A stretch of 64,000 nt of DNA, taken from NCBI GenBank assembly GCA_041862375.1, contig JBGVTE010000109.1, positions 1-64,000 of the forward strand, in the 5' to 3' direction. The notes under the pieces were generated by a model. The model did not search any database. It was not told the origin of the DNA and saw only the letters and a list, made by a program, of their open reading frames with translations. This DNA comes from WVZL01 sp041862375 (lineage in GTDB: Bacteria > Acidobacteriota > Aminicenantia > Aminicenantales > Aminicenantaceae). Positions 17,594 through 26,682 of this stretch are shown here, in pieces. Made by a program: the position numbers and the translations under genes. Each line of letters starts with the position of its first letter. Position 1 is the first letter of the stretch.

Positions 17594-18838
17594 ATGAAGA
17601 TAAAAAGCAACAATAATCCTTCTGCCCTGAATGCAAGCAGGCGTCAATTCATAAAAAACATGACTTTCGCCGCTTCATCCGCAGCAATCGTGCAAGCCAG
17701 CCCTCTCTTGATGAGGAAAAGCAATCGCGTAAAAAAAGGTAGGATGTACTATCGCCGACTGGGGAAGACAAACCTCTTTATCTCTGAAGTCTCACTGGGA
17801 GGAAGCCCTTTACCTGAAGAATCCCTCCTACATGAAGCAGTTGAAAGGGGAGTTAATTACATTGACACTTCCTCTACGTATATGAACGGAAACAGCGAAC
17901 GAATGATTGGAAGGCTAATTAAAGATATTGGAAGAGATAAGATACACGTAGCCACGAAGTTCCATCTTAGAGGTGAAAACTGGACTGAAGAATCAATCAT
18001 TAAAGATGTAAATTCCAGTATGCGAAGGCTCGATACAGACTATCTCGATATCCTTCTTATCCATGGAGCAAGGAAAGAATCCCATCTTACTGACAAGAGG
18101 GTAATCAAAGTATTCGAAAGATTAAAAAAAGAAGGAAAATATAGGTTCAGAGGATTATCATGCCATACAAACCATCATCGAGTAGTAAAAAAAGCGGTCG
18201 AATGCGGTTACTATGACATGGTTCAGCTTGGTTACAATGTCTTCGATATTCTGGACACAAAAAAAGAGATCAAAGTCTATGACGACTACCTGGGAGAGAG
18301 CGGAATCAGACACCTTCTTTCCCTGGCTCACTCAAATGATGTAGGCGTAATCGCCATGAAAACTCTAAAGGTCGGAGGAAAAAGACAAAACCTGGATAAA
18401 TACAAGACAGGATCTACTACCCTCATTCAAGCTATGCTGAAATGGGTTTTGGAAAATAAAAATGTCACTTCAGCAGTTATAGAAATGCTTACCTATGAAC
18501 AACTGGAGGAAGACCTGGGTGCGGTCGGCATTCCTCTAACCAATGACGAAAGACAGAGTCTTTTCCGGTATGTTGCAGAGAACTCACATGATTACTGTCA
18601 TATGTGCGGGCTCTGTCAGGCCTCTTGTCCCTCCCGGATAGAAACAACTGCAATTCTCCGCTGCTTGACCTACTATGAGAGCTATGTAAAAAAAGCCCTT
18701 GCTAAAGAAACCTATTCAAGCTTGAAGCCAGAGCAAACTGCATCTTTCTGTAAAAGCTGTGGCGAATGTGAAAGGGCATGTCCTTATGGAGTCTCTATTC
18801 GGAACAGGATTAGAGAAGCTCATAAGATTCTGGCCTAG
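17594..18838 (+). CDS. Tat-exported aldo/keto reductase with ferredoxin domain
   Basis: The 414-aa protein begins with a twin-arginine leader (SRRQFIKNMTF, then a mild Ala/Ser-rich core), implying export in folded form with cofactors. Residues about 50-310 are an aldo/keto reductase barrel (YRRLGKTNLFISEVSLGG, NYIDTSSTYMNGNSE, YLDILLIHG). The C-terminus carries two ferredoxin-like clusters, CHMCGLCQASCP and CKSCGECERACP, for two [4Fe-4S] centres. This layout is common in secreted predicted oxidoreductases whose physiological substrate is unknown. It starts seven bases after the aldolase stop and ends the operon. Confidence 0.9.
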   Translation: MKIKSNNNPSALNASRRQFIKNMTFAASSAAIVQASPLLMRKSNRVKKGRMYYRRLGKTNLFISEVSLGGSPLPEESLLHEAVERGVNYIDTSSTYMNGNSERMIGRLIKDIGRDKIHVATKFHLRGENWTEESIIKDVNSSMRRLDTDYLDILLIHGARKESHLTDKRVIKVFERLKKEGKYRFRGLSCHTNHHRVVKKAVECGYYDMVQLGYNVFDILDTKKEIKVYDDYLGESGIRHLLSLAHSNDVGVIAMKTLKVGGKRQNLDKYKTGSTTLIQAMLKWVLENKNVTSAVIEMLTYEQLEEDLGAVGIPLTNDERQSLFRYVAENSHDYCHMCGLCQASCPSRIETTAILRCLTYYESYVKKALAKETYSSLKPEQTASFCKSCGECERACPYGVSIRNRIREAHKILA

Positions 18839-18872
18839 AGAATTTGCTTCACAGCGAGATAATAGGTGATGA

Positions 18873-19397
18873 TTATTTTGCCAGTTTGGCTATGCCTTCT
18901 AAATCGAGGCTATTGGCTATAGCTCTTAAACCAGAAGTATCCTTAACATTTTCTCCTTCTAAATTAACCAGGAACCTTTCTCCTATTAAAATTATCACTT
19001 TACCTTCGTTTACCTTGTATTCATATTGCTCAATCCCCGCGAATCCTTTGATATTAACCTTTTTGGTATATTCCTCAGATGTATCTATCTCAAAGTTCAT
19101 GGCCATTTTAAATGCAACATAAACCATGGGAACATATCCCCCATCAGTAATTGATATCTTGAGGTTCGAATCTCCTGCTGTATAGCTCCTTTCTGCTTGA
19201 CTAATCTTGAAACCTGCCATAGAAACAGAAGAACCTTCTGGTTCTCCTACTGCTTTCCAACCAGGAATATCAGTGAGAAACTTGATTAATTTTCTCCAGT
19301 TGACAGGATCAACTGGTTTTTTCTCCATGCCTATGAGGCTTAAAGAAGCAGAAAAAACGAAAAGAAGCACAATTACTAGCAATCCCTTTAATTTCAT
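18873..19397 (-). CDS. Small exported protein, function unknown
   Basis: A 174-aa protein with a strong signal peptide (MKLKGLLVIVLLFVFSASLSL) and a start set by GAGGAGG about eight bases upstream. The mature part has a predicted alpha/beta pattern: WRKLIKFLTDIPGWKAVGEPEG, then ISQAERSYTAGDSNLKISITDGG and an FxGIEQYEYKVNEGKVIILIGERFLVNLEG strand series. I do not recognise a named family with certainty. It could be a periplasmic stress or lipid-binding-like protein, but there is no catalytic motif. It is convergent with the aldo/keto reductase operon and immediately downstream of the SRP RNA gene on the same strand. Confidence 0.7.
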   Translation of the reverse strand: MKLKGLLVIVLLFVFSASLSLIGMEKKPVDPVNWRKLIKFLTDIPGWKAVGEPEGSSVSMAGFKISQAERSYTAGDSNLKISITDGGYVPMVYVAFKMAMNFEIDTSEEYTKKVNIKGFAGIEQYEYKVNEGKVIILIGERFLVNLEGENVKDTSGLRAIANSLDLEGIAKLAK

Positions 19398-19423
19398 ATC
19401 TAAATCCTCCTCGATATAAATGA

Positions 19424-19698
19424 AAGACCGTGCACCTCGCTCCGACTAACATTCCCCTGCGTTTTCTATGCAGTTAGCTCAGACAAGGCTTCCCTGCTGC
19501 ACAAGAGATTCCCTGCTACCGCTGCTACCTCCCGGTCCTGACGGGATTTACAAGGCACTCTTTGCACAGGACCCTGACCTTCAACACCACTTACAAAGAC
19601 ACTGCCCAGAAAAAAGCCAGCCTCGGAGAGGAATTCGACCCCACTGTAGCGGATTGTGGGCTACAGGGCACCGCTAGCTCCCCATCTAGCACGGTCAA
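19424..19698 (-). ncRNA. ffs: SRP RNA, large Alu-domain type
   Basis: Read on the minus strand, the 5' end GACCGTGCTAG, then GGAGCTAGCGGTGCCCTGTA and AATCCGCTA, matches the Alu domain of Bacillus-type large SRP RNA. The 5' GACCGTGC pairs with the 3' GCACGGTC (19426-19433). The apical SRP54-binding region (19521-19542) reads GTCAGGACC, GGGAGG, TAGCAGC, close to the canonical GGAAGG/AAGCAGC but with two changes, and it keeps a GNRA-type tetraloop. The length of about 275 nt fits. A TATAAT box lies just upstream at 19705-19710. Confidence 0.92.
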
Positions 19699-19704
19699 TA
19701 CTCT

Positions 19705-19710
19705 ATTATA
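19705..19710 (-). promoter_or_regulatory. SRP RNA -10 box
   Basis: A perfect TATAAT on the minus strand lies six bases before the predicted SRP RNA 5' end, the normal distance to a transcription start. The -35 region is weak (GTTAAA-like). Confidence 0.6.
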
Positions 19711-19739
19711 CTCATTTTGCGGTTTTTTTTAACAAAAAA

Positions 19740-19776
19740 CGATTAAAATCTGAACGGGAACAAAGCTACTCACAAA
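19740..19776. repeat. 37-bp dispersed repeat, copy 2
   Basis: Second copy of the repeat at 15561-15597, in the same orientation, with 31 of 37 positions identical. It lies between the divergent SRP RNA and Zn-protease genes. Confidence 0.5.
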
Positions 19777-19824
19777 GGCCTCCATATATTAGGGAAAAAG
19801 GGTGCTTTGGCACATATGGTTAAT

Positions 19825-19854
19825 TTGACAGGAATAAAAATTTATTGATAATAT
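19825..19854 (+). promoter_or_regulatory. Promoter of the membrane Zn-protease gene
   Basis: TTGACA (19825-19830) and TAATAT (19849-19854) are separated by 18 bp, 20 bp before the ATG at 19874. The -35 box is a consensus match. Confidence 0.6.
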
Positions 19855-19873
19855 AAGATTAAGGTAAAGAACA

Positions 19874-20563
19874 ATGTTTTTTTGGGATTACACTTTTTTC
19901 CTCCTTATTCCTCCCCTTATTCTAGCCATATATGCCCAACAAAAAGTACGCGGTACGTACAAGTACTTCAGCACTAAAATTTCCTCCTCCCGGATCTCTG
20001 CCTCTGAGGTCGCCCGTAGAATTCTGCTCTCAAGTGGAGCTGAAAATGTCAAGGTAGAGAGAACAGCAGGAAGGCTCTCTGACCACTATGATCCTCGGAA
20101 AAAGGTGCTGCGCCTTTCAGAAGGAGTGTACAAAAGCCCTTCCATAGCTGCTCTGGGTATTGCAGCACACGAAACAGGACATGCTCTCCAGCACCAAGCT
20201 GGCTATGCCCCTCTTCAACTCAGGAATGCAATCTATCCTGTGGCTAGTTTTGGTTCATCCCTGGCATTCCCTCTCTTTTTTATCGGATTCATCTTCAGCC
20301 GTCAGGGACCGAGCATACTGATGGATATCGGAATACTGCTCTTCGCTGGGGCTGTGGCTTTCAGTGTTCTGACCCTTCCTGTTGAATTCAATGCCTCTCG
20401 TCGGGCACTCGCTCTCCTCCAGGAAGGAAAATACTTAACAAAAGCTGAGCTTCAAGGAGCGAGAAAAGTCCTCTCCGCTGCTGCATTAACCTATGTTGCA
20501 GCAACAGCCATGGCAGCCATACAGCTTCTCCGCTTATTTCTGCTTAGAGGCTCCCGGCGATAA
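19874..20563 (+). CDS. Membrane-bound zinc metallopeptidase, YugP family
   Basis: A 229-aa integral membrane protease of the YugP (PF04298) family, at the usual family length. An N-terminal membrane segment (FFLLIPPLILAIYA) leads to the cytoplasmic catalytic part with the zinc motif AAHETGHALQH (HExxH with Thr-Gly in the middle). Two or three further hydrophobic segments follow (FPLFFIGFIF, IGILLFAGAVAFSVLTL), then VEFNASRRAL, which supplies the probable downstream Glu ligand. The family is widespread and its substrates are unknown. It is transcribed divergently from the SRP RNA and carries its own promoter. Confidence 0.9.
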   Translation: MFFWDYTFFLLIPPLILAIYAQQKVRGTYKYFSTKISSSRISASEVARRILLSSGAENVKVERTAGRLSDHYDPRKKVLRLSEGVYKSPSIAALGIAAHETGHALQHQAGYAPLQLRNAIYPVASFGSSLAFPLFFIGFIFSRQGPSILMDIGILLFAGAVAFSVLTLPVEFNASRRALALLQEGKYLTKAELQGARKVLSAAALTYVAATAMAAIQLLRLFLLRGSRR

Positions 20564-20688
20564 AAATCAAAATACCCTTGTTGCCTCATTTTTCCCATTC
20601 CCTGTTGAATGATCAGGTACACTACGTCTATTCAAAGAACTAAAAGTGGCTTACTTTTTATTTCTTATAAAAAGCAGCATGTCCCCTG

Positions 20689-20767
20689 AAGCATCTTTTT
20701 TTCCGTTACGACCTTCTTCACCGTTTACCCACGCTTGCCTTTCCTTATCACGGAAAAAAAGATGCTT
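20689..20767. mobile_element. 79-bp MITE-like element, copy A
   Basis: The element has terminal inverted repeats: it begins AAGCATCTTTTTTTCCGT and ends in the complementary 18 bases, with a unique centre of about 43 bp. An inverted copy of identical length lies at 40394-40472 and differs at three positions only. The flanks differ between copies, which fits an independently inserted element. It has no coding capacity. Confidence 0.75.
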
Positions 20768-20842
20768 ACCATGTCTGCTTTTTACTTGACAGGGGAAAGC
20801 ACAAGTGATAGAAAAAATATTTCATAAAAAAAGGAGGTATTC

Positions 20843-23452
20843 ATGGAAGGAAATAGATATCTAAATAATAGAGTATTCATCGCTTTTATATTTATAACTC
20901 TTCTCCCTTTTCTACTGCAGGGACAGACCTCACCAGAAGCGTTTCTAGGATTCAAAGTCGGAGCTGACCGTAAGCTTGCTGATTACAACCAGATCAAAGC
21001 TTATTTTGAAAAACTTGATCAAGAATCACCAAAGCTCAAGATTTTTGAAATTGGCGCTTCCACCTTAGAAAAAACAATGATCATGGCAGTTATTACCTCT
21101 GAAAAAAACATGGCCAAACTGGACGACTACAGAGAAATCGTAAAAAAGCTGAGGGATCCACGATCCCTAGCTCCTGAAGAGGCTAAAAAGTTATCCAAAG
21201 AGGGCAAAGTTATCCTTCTCATAACGTGTAACATACATGCTACTGAGATTGCCTCTACTCAAATGGTAATGGAACTTGCCCACAAATTAGTCACTGGTGA
21301 TACTCCCTTTGAAGCTGATGAAGTATTGGATGAAGTTATAGTCCTGATTGTCCCTACTACAAATCCCGACGGTCAACAAATGGTCACTGACTGGTACAGA
21401 AAGTATGTAGGCACAAAATATGAGGGAGACCGCATGCCCTGGCTTTACCACCACTATGCTGGTCATGATAATAACCGGGATTGGTTTATGTTCAACCTTT
21501 CTGAAACAAGAGCAGTCACAAAAGTCCTTTATCATGATTGGCTTCCTCAGATTCATATCGATGAGCACCAAATGGGCTCCACTGGAGCTCGTCTTTTCAT
21601 CCCGCCTTTTATGGATCCTCCAGTTCCCAATGTTCAATCTTTACTGTGGCGCTCAGTTAATCTCTGCGGCTCAAACATGGCTTATGATCTCGAGAAAAAC
21701 GGTTTTAAAGGAGTTGTCCACGGAAGGAGTTATACGGGATGGTGGATAGGCGCCTGTGATGATACTTCCTGGCTTCATAACGTAGTCGGCCTTCTCAGCG
21801 AAATGGCCTCTGTTAAAGTGGCAACCCCTATCTACATCGAACCTACAGAAATCCCTCAGTCTTACTATGAAAAAAGAATGCGTTTCCCTGAGCCATGGCC
21901 GGGAGGCTGGTGGAGATTAGGAGACCTGGTGAACTATGAGCTGGTTCTCTCCCTTAGTCTGATAAAAGCAGCTTCTCTTCATAAAGAAGACTTTCTGTTT
22001 AACTTCTACCAGATGTACAAAAACTCTATAGAAAAAAGAGACGAGGACGATCCTTTCGCTTTTATCATTCCCAAAAATCAGCATGATTACCCCACGATGT
22101 TGAAGATGCTTGATATCCTCATGCTTGGGGGAGTGGAAATCCACCAGGCCAAAGAAGATTTCACTGCTGATGGAAAGGCTTACCCGGCTGGGTCTTTTGT
22201 AGTTTTGGCCTCTCAACCTTATAAGCCTTATGCAGTCGCGTTGCTAGAGAAACAAAAGTATCCAGACATTCGTCAGTATCCCGAAGGCCCGCCTATCCCT
22301 CCCTATGACAATGCGGGGTGGACGCTTCCCCTCCAGATGGGGGTGAGCTGTGACCGGATTGAACGTCCCCTTGTAGCGAAGCTCGAGAAAATAGAAAAGT
22401 TGACTCTTCCGCCTTTATCAATTCCTGAAATATCCTCCCCTTATCTCCTTCTTGATTCCCGAAATAACGCATCTTACGGGGCGGTTTTTTCTCTCTTTAA
22501 AGAAAAAGCTGAAATCTACCGCTCAAAAGAAAAGGTAAAAGGAAAGGGATACAAGGCACAGGCAGGCAGCTTTCTTATCAAAAATACTCCTCAAATCCAG
22601 AAAGCACTTGCTTCATTATCAGAAAAATGGCATCTCCAGGTGTATGAGCTTGATGATATCGCAGACATTCCCAAGTCTCCTTTGAAAAATAAGCGCATAG
22701 GCCTCTATCAATCGTGGAGATCCAACATGGACGAGGGATGGACAAGGTATGTTTTTGATGATTTAGGCATACCTTACAAAATCCTGCACAACAAAGATTT
22801 CAAAGGAAAGAAAAAAAAGAAAGTCAGCTTGAGGGAAAACTATGATGCCATTGTTTTCGCTGATGAAGATCCAAATATTATTAAACTCGGAAAGCCAAGC
22901 CCCACGTCTCGTTGGGCTCGATACTTCACTCCTCTCCCCCCTGAATATGAAGGAGGCATAGAAAAGGAAGGCATAGAAGCTCTAAAGACTTTTGTTCAAG
23001 AAGGAGGAATTTTAGTCACTTTGAATAATGCCTGCCGGCTTATTTTTAAAGAGCTTCCAGTTCCTGCCCGCAATGCGTTAGAAAACGTTCCCCGGACTAA
23101 ATTCTTCTGCCCTACTTCTATTCTTAGAATAAACGTAGATACGACAACGCCAATAGGGTACGGTATGCCTGAGAAGGCTGCGGCGATGTATGCTCGAAGC
23201 GTGGTAATGGACACCTGGATACCCTCAGGCGAATGGGACAGGAAAGTAGTAGCCAGTTATCCAAAGGAGGATATTCTCTTGAGCGGCTGGCTTTTAGGGG
23301 AAAAATCGATTGCACGAAAAGCTGCAGTAGTTGACACAAAATACAAAAAGGGGCATATCATCCTGATCGGAATTCGCTGTCAGCACCGAGCCCAATCCCA
23401 TGGTACGTACAAATTCTTGCTTAATGCACTCTTGTATCCAGATCTGGATTAA
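20843..23452 (+). CDS. Secreted M14-family zinc carboxypeptidase, large
   Basis: An 869-aa exported peptidase. The signal peptide spans residues about 10-28. The M14 zinc site is CNIHATEIASTQ with H132 and E135, and the third ligand is probably H242 in IDEHQMGSTGARLFIPPF. The general base is probably the Glu of LLSEMAS further on. After the catalytic domain (to about residue 360) come roughly 500 residues of accessory sequence, including a glutamine-amidotransferase-like region (QSWRSNMDEGWTRYVFDD, EALKTFVQEGGILVTLNN). The large secreted M14 proteins of Bacteroidota- and Acidobacteriota-type genomes share this plan. The ribosome-binding site AAAGGAGG fixes the start. It is convergent with a POT peptide transporter gene, which could import the released peptides. 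Confidence 0.92.
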   Translation: MEGNRYLNNRVFIAFIFITLLPFLLQGQTSPEAFLGFKVGADRKLADYNQIKAYFEKLDQESPKLKIFEIGASTLEKTMIMAVITSEKNMAKLDDYREIVKKLRDPRSLAPEEAKKLSKEGKVILLITCNIHATEIASTQMVMELAHKLVTGDTPFEADEVLDEVIVLIVPTTNPDGQQMVTDWYRKYVGTKYEGDRMPWLYHHYAGHDNNRDWFMFNLSETRAVTKVLYHDWLPQIHIDEHQMGSTGARLFIPPFMDPPVPNVQSLLWRSVNLCGSNMAYDLEKNGFKGVVHGRSYTGWWIGACDDTSWLHNVVGLLSEMASVKVATPIYIEPTEIPQSYYEKRMRFPEPWPGGWWRLGDLVNYELVLSLSLIKAASLHKEDFLFNFYQMYKNSIEKRDEDDPFAFIIPKNQHDYPTMLKMLDILMLGGVEIHQAKEDFTADGKAYPAGSFVVLASQPYKPYAVALLEKQKYPDIRQYPEGPPIPPYDNAGWTLPLQMGVSCDRIERPLVAKLEKIEKLTLPPLSIPEISSPYLLLDSRNNASYGAVFSLFKEKAEIYRSKEKVKGKGYKAQAGSFLIKNTPQIQKALASLSEKWHLQVYELDDIADIPKSPLKNKRIGLYQSWRSNMDEGWTRYVFDDLGIPYKILHNKDFKGKKKKKVSLRENYDAIVFADEDPNIIKLGKPSPTSRWARYFTPLPPEYEGGIEKEGIEALKTFVQEGGILVTLNNACRLIFKELPVPARNALENVPRTKFFCPTSILRINVDTTTPIGYGMPEKAAAMYARSVVMDTWIPSGEWDRKVVASYPKEDILLSGWLLGEKSIARKAAVVDTKYKKGHIILIGIRCQHRAQSHGTYKFLLNALLYPDLD

Positions 23453-23513
23453 TAAAGATCGATTAAAAGGTTATATTCCAAAAACAAAAACTTGAAATAG
23501 CTTTTCCTTTTTT

Positions 23514-25028
23514 TCAGCTCGATATCTCTGAAGCTCTCTTCTTAAAACTGATTGCCATTCCTCCTCCCCCTAATCCTAACATGATAAGTGATTGGATCAA
23601 AGTTCTCCACTGCATAGCTGGTGCAATGAATAGAGAATAAACAAAGAAGTAGAGGCCACAGGCAGCTATAAGAACATAAATCCCAAGCATTATTTTCCAC
23701 GCACGCCGGCTTGTTTCCGGCGTATCCTCTTTAAAATATCTGTTGTAAAGGATCATACCAAACATGGAACACACACCGAGAATTGCGAATATTAGCCAGA
23801 AAATTCGCACCTGACTAATTGATTCTGAAGCCAGGGGAGCTCCAGAAGCCACGGCCTCTGGAGGGGGTACAACAGGCTTGAGAATTCTCTCATACAAGAC
23901 AGCCCCCATATTACTCCCGACAAGACTTCCGATTACTCCATAGAGAAAGGCATACCCCATGTACACAGCTTTTTTATCTTGGGGAGCAACAATTCCAATG
24001 TAACTGTAATACTTGGGATGAGCTGTCATCTCTCCAATCGAGAAAACTGCAATCCCCAGGACAAACATCCAAGCACTCCTGGTCAAAGCCAAGATCAGGA
24101 ACCCAGTGGAGCCAATAATTATACCAGTGCTTATTACCGGAAGTGGCTTTAAATTCTTCACAATCCAACTGACAACGACAACTAGAAGAATGATAGTTCC
24201 TGCATTGATCACAGTCACATGTTCAACATCAAATGTAAAAGGTATACCTAGCTTGGCCATGAATCTATCCACAGGAGAGCGGGTGATAAAGTCACGAAGG
24301 TACCAGATCACAGATCCAAAGTTCTGAAAATAGATGATCCAGAAACAAGAATAAATAACAATCATCAGCATGAAGCGAGAATCGCGAAGTACCAGTAAAG
24401 CTTCAGTTAGCACCTGGCGTATGGGCTTAGTGCTCTTAGGCCTTTCAGGTTCCCTATAAAAAAATACAGTCGGTATGAGCATTAAAAAACACCAGAGCGC
24501 GGAGGAAAAAAAGACATAACTCCAGCTAAAGCCTTTAATCCAACTGACGTACAGAGGACCGAGGAAAGCGCCCAAGTTTATGCACCAGTAATACAGGCCA
24601 AAGCCAAAACCACTGGTTTCTTTAGTAGTGGTCCGAGCAACAGTTCCTGTTATGATGGGCTTAAACAATCCGCTTCCTGTTGCCATTATTAAGAGACAAA
24701 CAAAAATCAACCCATAGGAGTCAAAATTGCCCGTGGCAAAATAACCAACAGAAAGGAGGGAAAAGGCAACAAGGAGCATCCTCCGGTAACCAAGTCTTTC
24801 AGCTAAGGCTCCACCTATGATGGGCACTACGTAAGTCAATGCATAGACGAAACCTTGAAGCAGCCCGACTGCCTCCTCTTGAAAATTGAGAACTTTAACC
24901 AAATAATGGGCTAAAACAGCATTCATTCCATAGTATGCCCCGCGTTCGAAAAGCTCCATCATGTTCGCTATCCAGAATGTGCTCGGAAAACTCGTCAGGA
25001 TATTTCTTTTTCTCTCGTTCTCGACCAT
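23514..25028 (-). CDS. POT/PTR-family proton-coupled peptide transporter
   Basis: A 504-aa MFS protein with about 12-14 hydrophobic segments. The first helix carries ELFERGAYYGMNAVL, the ExxER proton-coupling motif typical of proton-dependent oligopeptide transporters. The second half of the N-domain has the loop GGALAERLGYRR. Di- and tripeptide uptake driven by the proton gradient is the family role. The start is supported by AAAGGAG. It ends 60 bp from the convergent M14 peptidase gene, a suggestive functional pairing. It could transport other small solutes, as some POTs do. Confidence 0.85.
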   Translation of the reverse strand: MVENERKRNILTSFPSTFWIANMMELFERGAYYGMNAVLAHYLVKVLNFQEEAVGLLQGFVYALTYVVPIIGGALAERLGYRRMLLVAFSLLSVGYFATGNFDSYGLIFVCLLIMATGSGLFKPIITGTVARTTTKETSGFGFGLYYWCINLGAFLGPLYVSWIKGFSWSYVFFSSALWCFLMLIPTVFFYREPERPKSTKPIRQVLTEALLVLRDSRFMLMIVIYSCFWIIYFQNFGSVIWYLRDFITRSPVDRFMAKLGIPFTFDVEHVTVINAGTIILLVVVVSWIVKNLKPLPVISTGIIIGSTGFLILALTRSAWMFVLGIAVFSIGEMTAHPKYYSYIGIVAPQDKKAVYMGYAFLYGVIGSLVGSNMGAVLYERILKPVVPPPEAVASGAPLASESISQVRIFWLIFAILGVCSMFGMILYNRYFKEDTPETSRRAWKIMLGIYVLIAACGLYFFVYSLFIAPAMQWRTLIQSLIMLGLGGGGMAISFKKRASEISS

Positions 25029-25159
25029 TATTCACTCCTTTCTATAAAGTAACTGGCCCGTATTTTAGAAAAAACTAAAAACGAGTCTTATCCTGGATGT
25101 GAAGCGCTAAGATAAACCTCAACTTCTTGGACCTGAATAAAGAGCGATTTCTATTTGCT

Positions 25160-25537
25160 TTATTTCAAAAGCTTCAGGGCCTTATCTAAATCTGAAACAT
25201 CGAGGATAACGGCTGCTGCATTTTCTTTTCTGCTTATAGTTCCGTAACAATATTCAACATTAATCCCTTTATTTCCTAATTTAGATGTGACATCAGCCAA
25301 AGCCCCTGGTCTGTTTTCAAGCTCCACCAAAAGTACATCCCTTAATTCAATTTCATAATCCAATCTCTTGAGAAGCTTTACTGCTTTATTGATGTTTTTG
25401 ACCAAAAGTTTTGCCGTATCTTGAAAAACACCGATAGCTTCGATGTTGACTCCATGCTCAGCAAGGTGGCTGCACATTTCTCCTAGAGTGCCAGGCTTAT
25501 TTTCCAAGACAACAAAGATTTCAGTTATTCTTTCCAT
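25160..25537 (-). CDS. Tandem ACT-domain protein
   Basis: A stand-alone regulatory protein of 125 aa built from two ACT domains: ITEIFVVLENKPGTLGEMC at residues 4-22 and LLVELENRPGALADVTSKL at about 73-91, each with the conserved small-ligand loop PGxL. ACT pairs usually bind amino acids. There is no attached enzyme domain, so partner regulation or ligand sensing is inferred. The ATG at 25537 is chosen because GGAGAGAC precedes it; the longer frame (Met at 25552) starts upstream of that site. It follows the DHOD-like gene by 57 bp. Confidence 0.85.
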   Translation of the reverse strand: MERITEIFVVLENKPGTLGEMCSHLAEHGVNIEAIGVFQDTAKLLVKNINKAVKLLKRLDYEIELRDVLLVELENRPGALADVTSKLGNKGINVEYCYGTISRKENAAAVILDVSDLDKALKLLK

Positions 25538-25594
25538 TGTCTCTCCTTTCATAAAAAAATTAGGAATATGTATGAATTCGCTTAAACGAAATCT

Positions 25595-26596
25595 TCAAGC
25601 ATTTATATCGCCGACTGAAAAGGCCTTTAAATACTGAGCGCGAAAATATGCTTCTGCCTGAGTAGGATCCTTGAAAGTCAGCGTCTGCTTTTCGAAAGAA
25701 AGTTCTCCCTTAAATTCTTCTATTGCAGAATAACCATGATCCTCCATCCAGGCCTTTAAACCTCCTAAGATATCCTTTATAACCTGAAGCCCTTTCTGAT
25801 AGAAAAGTGTGCATATCTGTACGGCTGAAGCTCCCGCGAGAATCTGTTTAGTAATTTCTTCTGCACTCTGCACACCTCCAGAGGCAACAATATCACATTC
25901 CACTCTCCCTGCCAGGAGAGCAACCCATCTCAGTGATTGATAAAAATTTCCCCTCCCGATTACGTTCTTTATCTTTAATGCAACTGTGTCTATGTCAGGT
26001 TGAAGAAACCAGTTAAAAAGCACAACTGCATCACAGCCAACATCTTCCAGCTTATGAACAAGGTAAGGAATAGACGTTATCTGGGAAGTAAGTTTTACTG
26101 AAACAGGAATGGAGACTGTTTCTTTAACCTTTTCTAAGATTTTAAGATAGAAGCTTTCATACTCTGTTCCAGGAGTTCTAAGACTAAAAGGAAGGTAGTA
26201 AATATTAAGCTCTAATCCATCTGCTCCAGCATTCTGAAACTGTTTAGCGAAGCTCGGCCATAATTTATGCGATTGACAGTTTATGCTGGCAATAAGGGGA
26301 ATGTCTGTCTCTTTTTTTGCTTTTTCAATTATTTCGCACATCTTTTGAGGTGCATACTCCAATAATCCACCCTCCCTCAAATAATCTAGAGCTTCAGGGT
26401 ATATACTGCGAAGTTGTTCTGAAGGAGCAGCCTCTCCAACAAACTGTTCTTCAAAAATGGATTTCATGACAACAGCTCCCGCTCCTGCCTCAATACATCG
26501 TAGAATTCCTTCAGTATTTCCTGTCAAACTACAGCTGGCGACGATAATCGGGTTCCGTAGTTTTAAACCCATGTAGGTAGCAGATAAATCAGTCAT
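25595..26596 (-). CDS. Dihydroorotate dehydrogenase-like flavoprotein
   Basis: A 333-aa TIM-barrel flavoenzyme of the DHOD-like class: TYMGLKLRNPIIVASCSLTG at the N-terminus, then IPVSVKLTS and IVASGGVQSAEEITKQILAGASAVQICT, which form the FMN phosphate site. The loop where true DHODs carry the catalytic Cys or Ser reads ELNIYYLPFSLRT, without Cys, and no pyrimidine genes are near. A role in a different redox reaction is more likely. ATG 26596 is preferred to GTG 26602 because of its spacing from AAGGAGG. It is probably in one transcript with the epimerase gene upstream and the ACT gene downstream. Confidence 0.85.
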   Translation of the reverse strand: MTDLSATYMGLKLRNPIIVASCSLTGNTEGILRCIEAGAGAVVMKSIFEEQFVGEAAPSEQLRSIYPEALDYLREGGLLEYAPQKMCEIIEKAKKETDIPLIASINCQSHKLWPSFAKQFQNAGADGLELNIYYLPFSLRTPGTEYESFYLKILEKVKETVSIPVSVKLTSQITSIPYLVHKLEDVGCDAVVLFNWFLQPDIDTVALKIKNVIGRGNFYQSLRWVALLAGRVECDIVASGGVQSAEEITKQILAGASAVQICTLFYQKGLQVIKDILGGLKAWMEDHGYSAIEEFKGELSFEKQTLTFKDPTQAEAYFRAQYLKAFSVGDINA

Positions 26597-26682
26597 AATC
26601 ACACCTCCTTCCTCTTATTATGGGAATGACATATTATATTTAACAGGTTTGCTAAAAAAATTCCTCTAAAGTAAGTATAATC

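Noticed and set aside
19468..19677. 69-codon plus-strand open frame
   Set aside because: It lies entirely inside the SRP RNA gene on the other strand and has no ribosome-binding site.
25595..26596. DHOD-like gene as pyrD of pyrimidine synthesis
   Set aside because: The catalytic Cys/Ser loop is not conserved and no pyrimidine genes are adjacent; a DHOD-like paralogue is the safer call.
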